From positions 1 to 64,000 of the forward strand of contig NZ_NDHW01000037.1 of NCBI RefSeq assembly GCF_002251945.1: a stretch of 64,000 nucleotides of DNA, given 5' to 3'. Both the position numbers and the translations under genes were made by a program. Shown here piece after piece: positions 37,423-46,584 of this stretch. This DNA comes from Pseudanabaena sp. SR411. Its GTDB lineage: Bacteria > Cyanobacteriota > Cyanobacteriia > Pseudanabaenales > Pseudanabaenaceae. A model generated the notes under the pieces. That model was not told where the DNA came from. It saw only the letters and a program-made list of their open reading frames with translations, and made no database searches. The first letter of the stretch is position 1, and each line of letters starts with the position of its first letter.

Positions 37423-37479
37423 AGTTGTATGGTGTTAATATTTCCTGTCTGAAATCGTCGGTGCGATCGCTAGATTTGT

Positions 37480-37770
37480 TTAACCCATAATCTGCGGTAC
37501 GCGGAAAAAGTCTTCTTCGCGATCGGGAGCGCAATTGAGTAATGTCTCGCGATCTTCAAAGGGTTTTAATATATCAGGACGGGTAATATTGACCGTATTA
37601 ACGGCTCTAGTTGTTGGTTCCACTCCTTCTAGCAAGGGATCGAGTTCATTTAGCTGCTGAAAATAGTCCAGAATGCTATCTAGTTGCTTAGTAAAAGAAA
37701 TTTCTTCAGCTTCAGTTAATTGCAAACGTCCTAAATGGGCTACGTGACGAACTTGCTCTCTATCGATCAT
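37480..37770 (-). CDS. gatC: Glutamyl-tRNA(Gln) amidotransferase subunit C
   Basis: A 96-residue GatC with VRHVAHLGRLQLTEAE at the start and ILDYFQQLNELD; C-terminus NCAPDREEDFFRVPQIMG. It stabilises the GatAB amidotransferase that makes Gln-tRNA(Gln). GatA and GatB are elsewhere. Confidence 0.95.
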   Translation of the reverse strand: MIDREQVRHVAHLGRLQLTEAEEISFTKQLDSILDYFQQLNELDPLLEGVEPTTRAVNTVNITRPDILKPFEDRETLLNCAPDREEDFFRVPQIMG

Positions 37771-37804
37771 GATTTTTATATATATTTAAGCAAATAATAA
37801 TATC

Positions 37805-37832
37805 AAAACAAGGGGCTTAAGCCCCTTGTTTT
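37805..37832. repeat. Compact palindrome upstream of gatC
   Basis: AAAACAAGGGGC TTAA GCCCCTTGTTTT, a 28-bp perfect palindrome. T-run on both strands; could terminate transcripts from ycf3 (-). Confidence 0.85.
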
Positions 37833-37878
37833 AAGACTTTGGTAAAAGAACTATGCAAATCTTCTATGACTGTCTTCT

Positions 37879-37933
37879 GAGTGAATAAGTTAGTGATGCG
37901 TGGCAGAGCCGCGCATCACTAACTTATTCACTC
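37879..37933. repeat. Palindrome after ycf3 (22-bp arms, 11-nt loop)
   Basis: GAGTGAATAAGTTAGTGATGCG and its complement flank TGGCAGAGCCG. The loop can itself form GGC/GCC. It lies 23 bp after the ycf3 stop (minus strand). Confidence 0.9.
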
Positions 37934-37955
37934 TATTGGATGACAAGGAATAACT

Positions 37956-38468
37956 CTAGAAAAATAAGTTAATGTCGGCTCTACCAGTAGTTTTTAGCCA
38001 GTTTTGGGCTTCGATATAGTTGTTAGGGGCAAGACGAATCGCTCTTACCCAATGATCAGCAGCAGTGTTGAAATATTCTTCGGCTTGTTCTTCGTCTTGA
38101 GCATTTTCGCCTTTATGGTGATAAATCACGGCTACGTTGTTGAGAGCTTGGGGCATTCGCGGATTGAGGTCGATCGCCTGTTCATAAAACTCTAGAGCCT
38201 TGTCATGATCACCATTGCTGGCATGAATCAAGCCCATGTTGTAATACACGTAGCTGCGATCGTAGGAATTTTCTTCAAGCTTGAGCGCTTCTTCATAGTT
38301 AGCTAATGCTTCGGCATATTCGCCATCACCTTGAGCCGACATACCATCACGGTAGTAAGCAAATGCTTCTTTTTCTTTCTGACTAGCAGGAAAGAGTTTT
38401 AAAATCGTGTCGGCAATAACGGTAAAGGTTTGATCGACGAAGTTGTCATTACGTTGCGATCTAGGCAT
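37956..38468 (-). CDS. ycf3: Photosystem I assembly protein Ycf3
   Basis: A 170-residue protein with three TPR units, e.g. [28 protein letters not shown] and [25 protein letters not shown] (each partly quoted). The N-terminus [20 protein letters not shown] is typical. It assists PsaA/PsaB assembly. Confidence 0.96.
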   Translation of the reverse strand: MPRSQRNDNFVDQTFTVIADTILKLFPASQKEKEAFAYYRDGMSAQGDGEYAEALANYEEALKLEENSYDRSYVYYNMGLIHASNGDHDKALEFYEQAIDLNPRMPQALNNVAVIYHHKGENAQDEEQAEEYFNTAADHWVRAIRLAPNNYIEAQNWLKTTGRADINLFF

Positions 38469-38551
38469 AGTTCTTTATAAATTTGCAGTCAGTGTTAATT
38501 AGCATATCAAAAGCTTGATAAATTAAAACTCATAAAGATTAGGAGGAAGCT

Positions 38552-38672
38552 ATTCTCATTATAAAAATCGGTTTTTTGAAAGTCCGCCGTTGGCGGACTT
38601 TCAAAAAACCGATTTTGGTGTTTCCAGCGCCTTCGGCGCTGGAAACACCAAAATCGGTTTCATAATGAGAAT
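38552..38672. repeat. Composite palindrome with competing hairpins
   Basis: Two hairpins overlap: 38564-38588 with 38592-38616 (loop GTT) and 38606-38631 with 38635-38660 (loop TTC). The 11 bases AAACCGATTTT at 38606-38616 belong to both, so only one full hairpin can form at a time. An outer stem ATTCTCATTAT (38552-38562) pairs with ATAATGAGAAT (38662-38672). Confidence 0.92.
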
Positions 38673-38676
38673 TGCT

Positions 38677-38709
38677 GATTAGGAGGCTCGCTTCGCGAGC
38701 CTCCTAATC
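38677..38709. repeat. Palindrome before the ABC-2 permease stop
   Basis: GATTAGGAGGCTCGC / GCGAGCCTCCTAATC, loop TTC. It immediately follows the composite element, and its right end touches the permease stop codon on the minus strand. Confidence 0.92.
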
Positions 38710-39492
38710 CTAGCTAGATGCGCTAGTGTAAAAACGTAGGGCAAAGCGCCAAAAACGATTTGAAATAAAGAGTAAGCCGATCGCTAAGAACATAGAACCC
38801 ATAATCCACATTGGTTCTCCTCGTCCTAAAAGGGTTTCAGAGGGAACAGTAGTCAAAAAGGCGATCGGTACAACAAAAGTAAAAAAGAAGCGATAGGAAG
38901 CGGGATAGGCTGCCATCGGATATCGACCAGCCTCCATTAAGCCGCGTAAAACTTCGGTAACGTTATAAATTTTTACAAACCAGATGCTAGTCGCGCCGAG
39001 GATGAACCAAATACTGTAGAGACTAAGGAAACCAAAAGTTAGCGGAATTAAGCCCAAAAGATAATTGCTCAGACTTAATCCTAGTTTGTTACCTGCGTAA
39101 AGCAAGATGCCACAACCAAAGATTAAATTCGGAAATCCCCAAGGTGATATGGCTCTTGCCGACAGCCAGAACTGACTGCTAATCGGTTTTAAAAGAACAA
39201 AATCTAATGTCCCACTCTGAACATGATCAACAATTTTGCTTAAATTCGGCGCAAGAAAAGTACTCGAAAACCCTTCTAAGATTGTGAATATACCCAGCAC
39301 CACGATCGCTTCTTCCCATCGCCATCCTGCAAAAGTATAACCAGTGCGATAAAACAAAAACAGCCCAAACAAACTTCCCGCCAAATTGCCAATACTGCTC
39401 AAAGCCGCGATCGCAAAGTTAATCCGATATTCGAGCTCGGCGGCGATCGCCGTTGACCAGAATAGTTTTAATGCGTGGAGATATTTACCCAT
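38710..39492 (-). CDS. ABC-2 family transporter permease
   Basis: A 260-residue membrane protein of the ABC-2/DUF990 type with about six helices. It has the segment IVDHVQSGTLDFVLLKP followed by FVFT-like helices and IYNVTEVLRG. Partner ATPase is not adjacent. I prefer the ATG at 39492 (MGKYLHALK); the same frame opens five codons earlier with a GTG. Likely exports an unknown substrate. Confidence 0.8.
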   Translation of the reverse strand: MGKYLHALKLFWSTAIAAELEYRINFAIAALSSIGNLAGSLFGLFLFYRTGYTFAGWRWEEAIVVLGIFTILEGFSSTFLAPNLSKIVDHVQSGTLDFVLLKPISSQFWLSARAISPWGFPNLIFGCGILLYAGNKLGLSLSNYLLGLIPLTFGFLSLYSIWFILGATSIWFVKIYNVTEVLRGLMEAGRYPMAAYPASYRFFFTFVVPIAFLTTVPSETLLGRGEPMWIMGSMFLAIGLLFISNRFWRFALRFYTSASS

Positions 39493-39532
39493 AATTATCT
39501 TCAACACAAATTACAAACATTGATTAGAGCCT

Positions 39533-39575
39533 AGCAGTTTTATGAGATCGGCTAAGCCGATCTCATAAAACTGCT
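39533..39575. repeat. Palindrome upstream of the permease (20-bp arms)
   Basis: AGCAGTTTTATGAGATCGGC / GCCGATCTCATAAAACTGCT, loop TAA. It lies between the permease and the RRM gene. Confidence 0.92.
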
Positions 39576-39628
39576 TTTATCTCCAAGTCCAATGTTTGCA
39601 ATTTGCTATTTTTGCAATTAATTTAGGC

Positions 39629-39913
39629 TTAGGCGTAACCACGACCTCTAGGGCGATCGTTACTACGCTCAGCACGAGGCTTAGCCTTATTAACGCGAAG
39701 GGTTCGTCCCATCCATTCAGCTTCGTTTAGCGCCGCGATCGCCGCTTCTTCCTGAGCATCGTCCTCCATGTCCACGAAGGCGAAGCCCCGAACCCGACCT
39801 GTTTCTTGGTCGGTGGGCAATTGCACGCGCTTTACAGTGCCGTAGTCTGAAAAGACGCTTGTTAAGTCGTCCTTAGCAGCTTGATAAGACAAATTTCCAA
39901 CGTAAATAGTCAC
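39629..39913 (-). CDS. RNA-binding protein with one RRM
   Basis: A 94-residue cyanobacterial Rbp. RNP2 IYVGNL (residue 3) and RNP1 RGFAFVDM are intact; the C-terminus is Arg/Gly-rich (RPRGRGYA). Such proteins are cold- or salt-inducible RNA chaperones and localise mRNAs. The long upstream gap may be a regulated leader. Confidence 0.93.
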   Translation of the reverse strand: MTIYVGNLSYQAAKDDLTSVFSDYGTVKRVQLPTDQETGRVRGFAFVDMEDDAQEEAAIAALNEAEWMGRTLRVNKAKPRAERSNDRPRGRGYA

Positions 39914-40254
39914 AGTCAGTTCGCTCCAAAAAGAGATCGATACAATAATTTAGCCAGTCTTCGGAAAAGACTCGCTCGATCCGAGATCTCACAAATCCAA
40001 CCTAAATTTCAGCTTTGATATAGTTTACCTTTTACCCGCAACAATTTGCGTAGGCTGTATTACAAAGCTTTGTACAACTAATGGTAAAGAGATCTCAAAA
40101 TATTTAAAAAGATTTATAACTTTCTTGCTGGAAGCGGTATTTATGATGAGTGAAGATTGCTTTGAACCCAATCTTTTAAAACTGCGGTCAAAATTTCATT
40201 CTAAAGAAATAGGTGCAATTACTTAGACTAGCAATTGCTTTTTTATACCAAAAC

Positions 40255-40277
40255 ACAAAATGGCTACGCCATTTTGT
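40255..40277. repeat. Short palindrome
   Basis: ACAAAATGGC TAC GCCATTTTGT; outer bases continue CCAAAAC. It is immediately followed by another copy. Confidence 0.85.
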
Positions 40278-40289
40278 ATTTTAAAAACC

Positions 40290-40332
40290 AAACCCAAGAA
40301 GAGGAGAGCGGCACTCTCCTCTTCTTGGGTTT
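40290..40332. repeat. Palindrome with AAACCCAA boundary
   Basis: AACCCAAGAAGAGGAGAG pairs with CTCTCCTCTTCTTGGGTT around CGGCA. The outer boundary is AAACCCAA. Confidence 0.9.
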
Positions 40333-40479
40333 TCGCTTGTGGCAGCTATATATGTTTTACAAGACAGTTTTCCCTCTCTTAGAATCACAACTCCAGTGGG
40401 GTATGATGGCAGATGTCTTAAATATGTCTTCTGTCCATTCTGGCTCTAAGTAAAGCTTGACATAAGAGCTAATCATAAT

Positions 40480-40540
40480 GAAAACCCAAAGCCAGATCCT
40501 GCCCCGCCCACTATGCGGGTGGGACAGGATTATCGGTTTT
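40480..40540. repeat. Imperfect palindrome before secD
   Basis: ATCCTGCCCCGCCCAC and GCGGGTGGGACAGGAT pair with mismatches around TAT; outer AAAACCC matches GGTTTT. It is preceded by AATCATAATGAAAACC, similar to the composite element at 38552. Confidence 0.75.
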
Positions 40541-40601
40541 AAGATTATTTATGCCTAGTTACTTAGCTTTATAAAAAGCGATCGCAAAAGTTATAAAAAA
40601 T

Positions 40602-42083
40602 ATGGGTAAACAAAGTCGCCTGCTTGCCTTTGTAATGGCAATTTTGATAGGGGCTGTGTATCTAATCATCAGCAATCCGCCGAAGTTAGGTTTGGATTTA
40701 CGCGGTGGTGCACAGCTTACACTCCAAGCCAAAATTAATCCTGAACAGGGGATTAATGAAATTACACCGCGCATCATGGAAACTGCCAAGTTTGTGGTGG
40801 AACAGCGCATTAACGGCTTAGGAGTTTCTGAAGCAACGATTTTGCTGTCAGGTAATAATCAACTGGTGGTGCAACTTCCAGGGGTGAATAATCCTGCTCA
40901 AGCCGAGCGCGTCATTGGTACAACAGCTCAACTTGATTTTCGTAAGCAAAAGAAAGGTACGGAAAGTGAGCTGGGTGTAAGATTGCAATTGCAGCGCGCG
41001 GAATCAATTCAGCGTGAAATCCTGAAAAATTCTAACGATCAAAAGGCGATCGCTGAAAACGAAGCAGCCTATAAAAAAAGTATTGAAGACTTGAAGGGAA
41101 TTTTTGAACGCACAGGCTTAACGGGCAATATGCTCAAGGATGCCGTTGCAGCGCCAACAGGAAATGGTCCCGATTCTTGGCAAGTAGCTCTAACCTTTGA
41201 CGATAAAGGCGGTGATCTATTTGCCAAAACCACTAGCGAAATCGGTGGTACTGGTCGCGCTTTAGGAATTTTCCTAGACGATAAATTAATTAGCTCTCCA
41301 TCCGTTGGTCCCGAATTTCAAGGTAAAGGTATTACAGGTGGTCGAGCAGTTATTACAGGCAACTTCACTTTAGATACCGCCAATGAACTTGCACTGCAAT
41401 TACGTGCAGGAGCCTTGCCAGTGCCTGTGGAAATTGTGGAAAATCGCACAGTCGGGGCAACATTAGGTGCAGATAGCATTCTTAGCAGTATTTATGCAGG
41501 CGTTGCAGGGCTATTGCTAGTTTTGGTATTTATGGTGGTTTATTACCGCATTTTGGGTGTAGTTGCTGATATTGCGCTAATTACCTATGCGGTGATTACG
41601 TTTGCATCATTTAGCTTGCTGGGTGTGGTACTGACCTTACCAGGTATTGCAGGTTTTATCCTTAGTATCGGTATGGCTGTAGATGCGAACGTACTGATCT
41701 TTGAGCGAACTAGAGAAGAACTAAAAGCGGGACGTACACTTTATAAGTCCGTTGAAGCAGGTTTTTATCGCGCTTGGTCAAGCATTCTTGATAGTAATGT
41801 GACCACTTTGATTGCTTGTGGGACTTTGTTTTGGCTGGGTTCGGGCTTTGTAAAGGGATTTGCGGTAACTCTTGGTGTTGGCGTGCTGACTAGTATGTTT
41901 ACCGCAGTTACTTTAAGCCGATCACTAATGCTAGCAATGATTAGTAATCCTAATTTCCGTAAGCCTGAATACTATGGTATGAAAGCTTTTGGCAAAATCT
42001 CCACAAATGCTGATATAGATGCGATCGCTGAAGAGAAAGCAAGCGACAAGAAAAACGACAATACTACAGGTGCGGTGTTATGA
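40602..42083 (+). CDS. secD: Protein translocase subunit SecD
   Basis: A 493-residue SecD. The N-terminal helix is followed by GLDLRGGAQLTLQ, periplasmic domains P1 and the C-terminal five-helix block with SIGMAVDANVLIFERTREEL. The usual cyanobacterial length. The stop overlaps the secF start (ATGA). It uses the proton gradient to drive late translocation and release. Confidence 0.95.
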   Translation: MGKQSRLLAFVMAILIGAVYLIISNPPKLGLDLRGGAQLTLQAKINPEQGINEITPRIMETAKFVVEQRINGLGVSEATILLSGNNQLVVQLPGVNNPAQAERVIGTTAQLDFRKQKKGTESELGVRLQLQRAESIQREILKNSNDQKAIAENEAAYKKSIEDLKGIFERTGLTGNMLKDAVAAPTGNGPDSWQVALTFDDKGGDLFAKTTSEIGGTGRALGIFLDDKLISSPSVGPEFQGKGITGGRAVITGNFTLDTANELALQLRAGALPVPVEIVENRTVGATLGADSILSSIYAGVAGLLLVLVFMVVYYRILGVVADIALITYAVITFASFSLLGVVLTLPGIAGFILSIGMAVDANVLIFERTREELKAGRTLYKSVEAGFYRAWSSILDSNVTTLIACGTLFWLGSGFVKGFAVTLGVGVLTSMFTAVTLSRSLMLAMISNPNFRKPEYYGMKAFGKISTNADIDAIAEEKASDKKNDNTTGAVL

Positions 42084-43045
42084 GATTAGACGTAATTAAG
42101 AATGCTCGCCTCTATGTTTCCATTTCCTCAGCCGTAATTTTGGCAGGGCTAGTGGCGATGGTGATTTCTTTTCAACAGCTAGGCTCACCTTTAAGACTGG
42201 GAATCGACTTTACTGGTGGTTCGAGCCTTACCCTTGGCTTAGCCTGTGGTGCGCCCAATACTTGCGGGAAGAAAATAGATATTGCCGTAGTGCGACAAGC
42301 GATCGAGAGTAAAGGCTTTGCTAATAGTGTCATCCAATCGGTTGAAGGCAAAGATCTTCAAGGTGTATCGGTACGAACAGCAAGACTATCAACGGAACAA
42401 CGTGACAAGTTGCTGTCATCTATGACTGAGGCGCTGAAACAATATGGTGAAGTTGATGCTAAAAAGTCACAAATTGATGAAGTCGGACCCGCGATCGGTC
42501 AGCAAGCTCTGAATAATGGATTGTTAGCTTTAGCTCTCTCCTTCGCGGGTATTGGAATTTACCTAACATTTCGTTTCCAATCTGATTATGCTAGTTTCGC
42601 TCTCATTGCGCTGCTCCATGATGTGTTGGTCACCGCAGGTATATTTTCGATTCTTGGGTTAACGCTAGGCGTGGAAATCGACAGCCTATTTATTGTGGCT
42701 CTGTTAACTATTTGTGGGTTCTCAGTTAATGACACTGTCGTAATTTACGATCGCATTCGCGAAAATGTGAAGATCGATGCAGGTGCAACTAAGTTTAACG
42801 ATCTAGTCAATGCCTCGGTTAATCAAACTTTAGGGCGATCGATGAATACCACCCTAACTTCTACGTTGCCCTTGATTGCTATCTTCTTATTTGGTGGGGC
42901 AACCCTGAGATTTTTCTCTCTAGCTTTGATTATTGGATTTTTATCTGGAGTTTATTCCAGCATTTTCAATGCCAGTATTTTTCTAGCATGGTGGCGTAGT
43001 CGCCAGACTCCAAAAATTAGTCAACAGCCACTAGAGTCAAACTAA
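42080..43045 (+). CDS. secF: Protein translocase subunit SecF
   Basis: A 321-residue SecF. LGIDFTGGSSLTLG marks the N-terminal part, and GFSVNDTVVIYDRIREN the family's transmembrane signature. A cyano-type cysteine pair (LACGAPNTCG) is present. Translationally coupled to secD. Confidence 0.95.
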   Translation: MRLDVIKNARLYVSISSAVILAGLVAMVISFQQLGSPLRLGIDFTGGSSLTLGLACGAPNTCGKKIDIAVVRQAIESKGFANSVIQSVEGKDLQGVSVRTARLSTEQRDKLLSSMTEALKQYGEVDAKKSQIDEVGPAIGQQALNNGLLALALSFAGIGIYLTFRFQSDYASFALIALLHDVLVTAGIFSILGLTLGVEIDSLFIVALLTICGFSVNDTVVIYDRIRENVKIDAGATKFNDLVNASVNQTLGRSMNTTLTSTLPLIAIFLFGGATLRFFSLALIIGFLSGVYSSIFNASIFLAWWRSRQTPKISQQPLESN

Positions 43046-43080
43046 ATGACAAGGGCGGTGCAAAGCACCGCCTTTGTCAT
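43046..43080. repeat. Palindrome after secF
   Basis: ATGACAAGGGCGGTGC / GCACCGCCTTTGTCAT around AAA with one GU pair; begins immediately after the secF stop. Confidence 0.9.
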
Positions 43081-43117
43081 TAGAGCTATTATGTGAGTAA
43101 GTCTCTGGTATAAAACT

Positions 43118-43231
43118 ATGACTATAACTACAAGTCGTAAGCTGACATTTGACGAATATCTAACCTATGACGATGGTACTAATGCGGATCTCCAGATTAC
43201 AGTTGATGATGTTTTGAATGCAGATATATGA
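43118..43231 (+). pseudogene. N-terminal remnant of a Uma2 gene
   Basis: 37 codons read MTITTSRKLTFDEYLTYDDGT and then diverge, ending with a TGA. The first 20 residues are the standard N-terminus of Uma2 proteins (compare MVLAATKRYTASEYLALEE at 29696). The catalytic part is lost. The stop overlaps the start of the next gene. Confidence 0.7.
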
Positions 43232-43653
43232 ATTCTGATAATAGTGATTCTCTGGCGGAATCTAGCTCTGAGGTATTGATAGATCCGTTGCTAGAGCGTC
43301 AAGTTCAACGTCTAATCGAAGTACAAACCTATTTGCGATGGATATTTGATGGTTTTCTCTGGCTCACTGTCGGGACTGCAAGTATTTGGGCTTTGCGATC
43401 GGATATTGAGTTGTGGATTGCAGCTTTTACATGGGCGGCTGTACGCATTACCCTAGCTTATAATCGCTTGCCAATGATGGGCTTAGGAATATGTGTAGCG
43501 ATGACTCTAGCTACTTTAGTTTGGCAGAGTTCGATTATTTTGTGGGGAGTTAATCAACGCGAGAAGCGATCGCTTGTCGATCAAGTAAAAAGGATTAAGG
43601 AAAAAGGAAAAAGGCATCCGTTGTGGCATTGGGTCTGTGAGGAAAAAATCTAA
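43228..43653 (+). CDS. Conserved membrane protein (unknown)
   Basis: A 141-residue protein with about three hydrophobic segments (about 42-58, 63-82, 86-108) and a basic C-terminal tail (KRIKEKGKRHPLWHW). No known domain recognised. Its ATG overlaps the stop of the Uma2 remnant. Function unknown. Confidence 0.6.
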   Translation: MNSDNSDSLAESSSEVLIDPLLERQVQRLIEVQTYLRWIFDGFLWLTVGTASIWALRSDIELWIAAFTWAAVRITLAYNRLPMMGLGICVAMTLATLVWQSSIILWGVNQREKRSLVDQVKRIKEKGKRHPLWHWVCEEKI

Positions 43654-43654
43654 T

Positions 43655-43714
43655 GGAAATCGCAAAGCGATTCCCATTTGAGGGAGTTCGCCCTGAAGGG
43701 GCGAACTCCCTCAA
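43655..43714. repeat. Two consecutive hairpins
   Basis: GGAAATCGC / GCGATTCCC (loop AAA) then TTGAGGGAGTTCGCCC / GGGCGAACTCCCTCAA. The second is followed by GATTTTTTATTTTT, making it a likely terminator of the membrane protein gene. Confidence 0.85.
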
Positions 43715-43720
43715 GATTTT

Positions 43721-46105
43721 TTATTTTTGTTTGAGAACTAGCAATGTAATGTCGTCGTAAATTTTTTGATTGCCAATATGCGATCGCAAATCATCTATAA
43801 CTGCATGACGAATCTCCAGTGCTGATGCATCAACATTTTGGCAAACTACTTCACATAAACGATCTACACCATAGAGTTGTCGCTCTTCATTCTCGGCCTC
43901 AGTGATCCCATCTGTATATAGGACAACGACATCGCCCGCATGTAAATGAATATGTTTTTGATCCAGAAATCCAAAAATCTCTTCTTCTAATCCAATTGGA
44001 AATCCTAAATCAATCGTATCAAATCGTTCTAAAGTTCCATTTTTGCGTACCAAAATCATTTCTTCATGTTGACCACTCAAAATTAATTTGCCATGTTCAT
44101 AGTCAATCAAAGATAGAGTTAAGTTCTTGTCAGATGACATTCTCTGCACATTACCGTAAATTGTGCGATTAAGGATATCGAGAAAGCGGACAGGATCATT
44201 TTCTTCACTTTGTAATAAGGTGCGTACCGCAGTCTGCACCATGATCATTAACATTCCGCTTTCCAGTCCATGTCCAGTTACGTCGCCTATCCCAATTTTA
44301 ATCCGCCCGTTTTGTTGTAAAACATCATAATAATCCCCACCAACTTCCGCAGCAGGCTCCATAAATCCTGCAATATCTAATCCCGCAATTAGCTCTAGTT
44401 CTTGCTCCTTTGGTAAGATCATCTGCTGGAGTTTACGGGTTACATCCAGTTCACTACTCATTCGCAGATTTTCTAATTTAAGAAGATTGTTCAAAGCTAG
44501 AATTTGTTTGTTAGCTCCATCCAGTGCAATTTCCGCAATCTTCCGCTGGGTAATATCTTCGACAGTTCCTTCGTAATAAAGTACTTGACCATGTTCATCT
44601 CTTAAAGCTCTGACATTTTCACTAATCCAGATAGTCGTGCGATCTCGTTTATATATCTGTGACTCAAAATTAGTAATGGTATCATTTGCGTCCATTAGTA
44701 CCTGAAACTGTTGCCGCCGATCGCGATCAACATAGAGTTGAGTCTTCACATCAACAATTTCTGCCAACATCTGCTCAACTGAATCAAAGCCGTAAATTCT
44801 TGCTAATGCAGGATTAACACTCAGATATCTACCATCGACGGTCGTTTGGAAAATTCCATCAACCGAGTTCTCAAAAATACTGCGATATTTTTCTTCGGAC
44901 TCTCTGAGGGCGATCGCCACATTATTAAATGATCGCACAACCATCGATAGCTCATCTTTACTGTCAAGCTTAATAGAAATTGCCCCCCCTGATGTCATCT
45001 GTTTAGAAGCAATGTCTAACTGATGGACTGTTCGCATTACCGAAAGATAAAACCCCACAAATAGATAGATAATACTAACCATTACTATTGCCACAAACGT
45101 CAAAATAAATTGTTTGCGATCCTGAAATCCTTGAATGCGAGCCTTTAGTAAATCATCTAGATGTTCAATAATTTTCTGCCAGAGAGTAAAACTATCCTCT
45201 AAAGTTCTTTCCATCTCTTGATAATAAAAATTTTCAATTACAGAAATCTTATTGTCTTGACTTGAAAATTGACTAATATAAGTATTCACCTCACTGACAC
45301 TGACAACAAAATTGCGGAGATGCACGGCCAAAGCATCGCGAAGATTACCACGAGGATTATTTTGAAAAGCCCGTTCTAGATTAGCTGCAAGTTCGCTGTT
45401 GTAATCACCCAGTAAACTAATTAGGGAAATTAGTCCCGCTTTTTTTTCGCTGGTCAGTTCTTGCTTAAATACAATTTCTGCTTCTGCGTACATCATTTTG
45501 TACAGTAGCTTTTGCATCTCAGGTAGTTTAACGGCGATCGCATCCATTAAGTAATAAGTGTCTAAGTCTGGGTCAAGAATTAGATTGGAAAAGTCAACTA
45601 CATGTCTGCGAAACAGATTAATTTCTTCGAGCAGCGCATCGTGATTCCGAAATCCTAAAAATTCTTGTCCATCCAGCAAGCCCTGCCACTTAAACTTGAT
45701 ATCTCTGAGCCTCTCACTGGCTTGCATACCTTGCCCAAATTGGCGATCAATATCTGCAAGCTTAATGAATTCTTCCTCAATTTTCTTTTGTAATTTTGGT
45801 AAATCCTGAGATGAGGATGCTGTCTTTAAATCCTGAGAATTTTTATAAAACTGACGTTGTAAGATTAACTGCCTTTGGGGGATATATTGCCATAACTGAT
45901 TGAGAGGACGCAGGTAAGCAGTGCCATAGATCTCTTTTTGCGTAAACTCTATGCGGCTATCTAGTTCCGATATTAGTAAAGTCATTACTAATGCTAATGG
46001 CAGCACAAATAATAGACTGATCAGAAAAAATTTCCGAGGATATTTCAGGCGATTCATAAGAGCGATCGCTGGTTTAAATAGAGTCATATTTTGCCTTGAA
46101 GTCAA
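43721..46105 (-). CDS. SpoIIE-type protein phosphatase with PAS and HAMP
   Basis: A 794-residue sensor-effector. TM1 (about 25-47), periplasmic helical sensor (about 50-330), TM2 (about 338-360), HAMP, PAS domain (about 405-525) and C-terminal PP2C/SpoIIE phosphatase (about 560-794). Metal-binding motifs VGGDYYD, GDVTGHGLESG, LYTDGITEAEN and YDDITLLV are intact, so it should be active. Such proteins usually dephosphorylate anti-sigma antagonists; no target is adjacent. Confidence 0.9.
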   Translation of the reverse strand: MTSRQNMTLFKPAIALMNRLKYPRKFFLISLLFVLPLALVMTLLISELDSRIEFTQKEIYGTAYLRPLNQLWQYIPQRQLILQRQFYKNSQDLKTASSSQDLPKLQKKIEEEFIKLADIDRQFGQGMQASERLRDIKFKWQGLLDGQEFLGFRNHDALLEEINLFRRHVVDFSNLILDPDLDTYYLMDAIAVKLPEMQKLLYKMMYAEAEIVFKQELTSEKKAGLISLISLLGDYNSELAANLERAFQNNPRGNLRDALAVHLRNFVVSVSEVNTYISQFSSQDNKISVIENFYYQEMERTLEDSFTLWQKIIEHLDDLLKARIQGFQDRKQFILTFVAIVMVSIIYLFVGFYLSVMRTVHQLDIASKQMTSGGAISIKLDSKDELSMVVRSFNNVAIALRESEEKYRSIFENSVDGIFQTTVDGRYLSVNPALARIYGFDSVEQMLAEIVDVKTQLYVDRDRRQQFQVLMDANDTITNFESQIYKRDRTTIWISENVRALRDEHGQVLYYEGTVEDITQRKIAEIALDGANKQILALNNLLKLENLRMSSELDVTRKLQQMILPKEQELELIAGLDIAGFMEPAAEVGGDYYDVLQQNGRIKIGIGDVTGHGLESGMLMIMVQTAVRTLLQSEENDPVRFLDILNRTIYGNVQRMSSDKNLTLSLIDYEHGKLILSGQHEEMILVRKNGTLERFDTIDLGFPIGLEEEIFGFLDQKHIHLHAGDVVVLYTDGITEAENEERQLYGVDRLCEVVCQNVDASALEIRHAVIDDLRSHIGNQKIYDDITLLVLKQK

Positions 46106-46584
46106 GATGGTTAGCCCTTTGCACTGTTAATCGAGCCATGATTTTATAGGGAGCGCCAAGTTTCGGCAGGCATGATTAATCTCAGATTTACTATCCATTT
46201 TATAGCTGTTATCAGTCTTGATTATTACCATAAAACCAAAAAGATGAGATGTGGCGCGGCGCGCCACATCTCATCTTTTTGGTTTTATGGATAATGCGGG
46301 TGCGAAGCTCTGTATGTATCGATTTTTGATAGGAAGGCTGTAGAGATCTAGATCACAAATATATGGGGAACTTATCACAAAGCAGACAGTCATATTAGAT
46401 TAAATCTAGGTTAAGATTAGGTTAATCAAAGTTAAATCATGCTTAGTTGCTTAGACCAGTAGTGATAAAAATATGTTTCTCATATCAAGGTGATGTGTTT
46501 TACAAATCTGTATACATTGCTTTGGCAGGATATTCCTAGACTATCTGGAGTCGCTCTTATTTGTAATCTTAAAGAGGGAAAATT
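46106..46584. other. Intergenic region with a palindrome
   Basis: 480 bp between the phosphatase (-) and the DUF7219 gene (+). The palindrome at 46228-46290 is the main feature; the AT-rich 250 bp after it probably holds the promoter of the DUF7219 gene. Confidence 0.5.
46228..46290. repeat. Longest palindrome (30-bp perfect arms)
   Basis: Arms 46228-46257 and 46261-46290 pair perfectly around GGC. The outer boundary is CCATAAAACCAAAAAG and the apex GGCGC/GCGCC. It lies between divergent genes, so it cannot be simply a terminator. Confidence 0.95.

Larger units (their letters stand above)
39914..40601. other. Intergenic region between rbp and secD
   Basis: 690 bp with the palindromes at 40255, 40290 and 40480. 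The part next to the RRM gene (39914-40140) has no repeats and may be a long leader of that gene. A 27-codon frame at 40143-40226 (MMSEDCFEPN start) has no recognisable product. A frame across 40235-40453 runs through two palindromes and is not credible. Confidence 0.5.

Noticed and set aside
40235-40453. Open frame of 72 codons upstream of secD
   Set aside because: It runs through two palindromes, whose arms translate into unrelated repeats; no protein family pattern.
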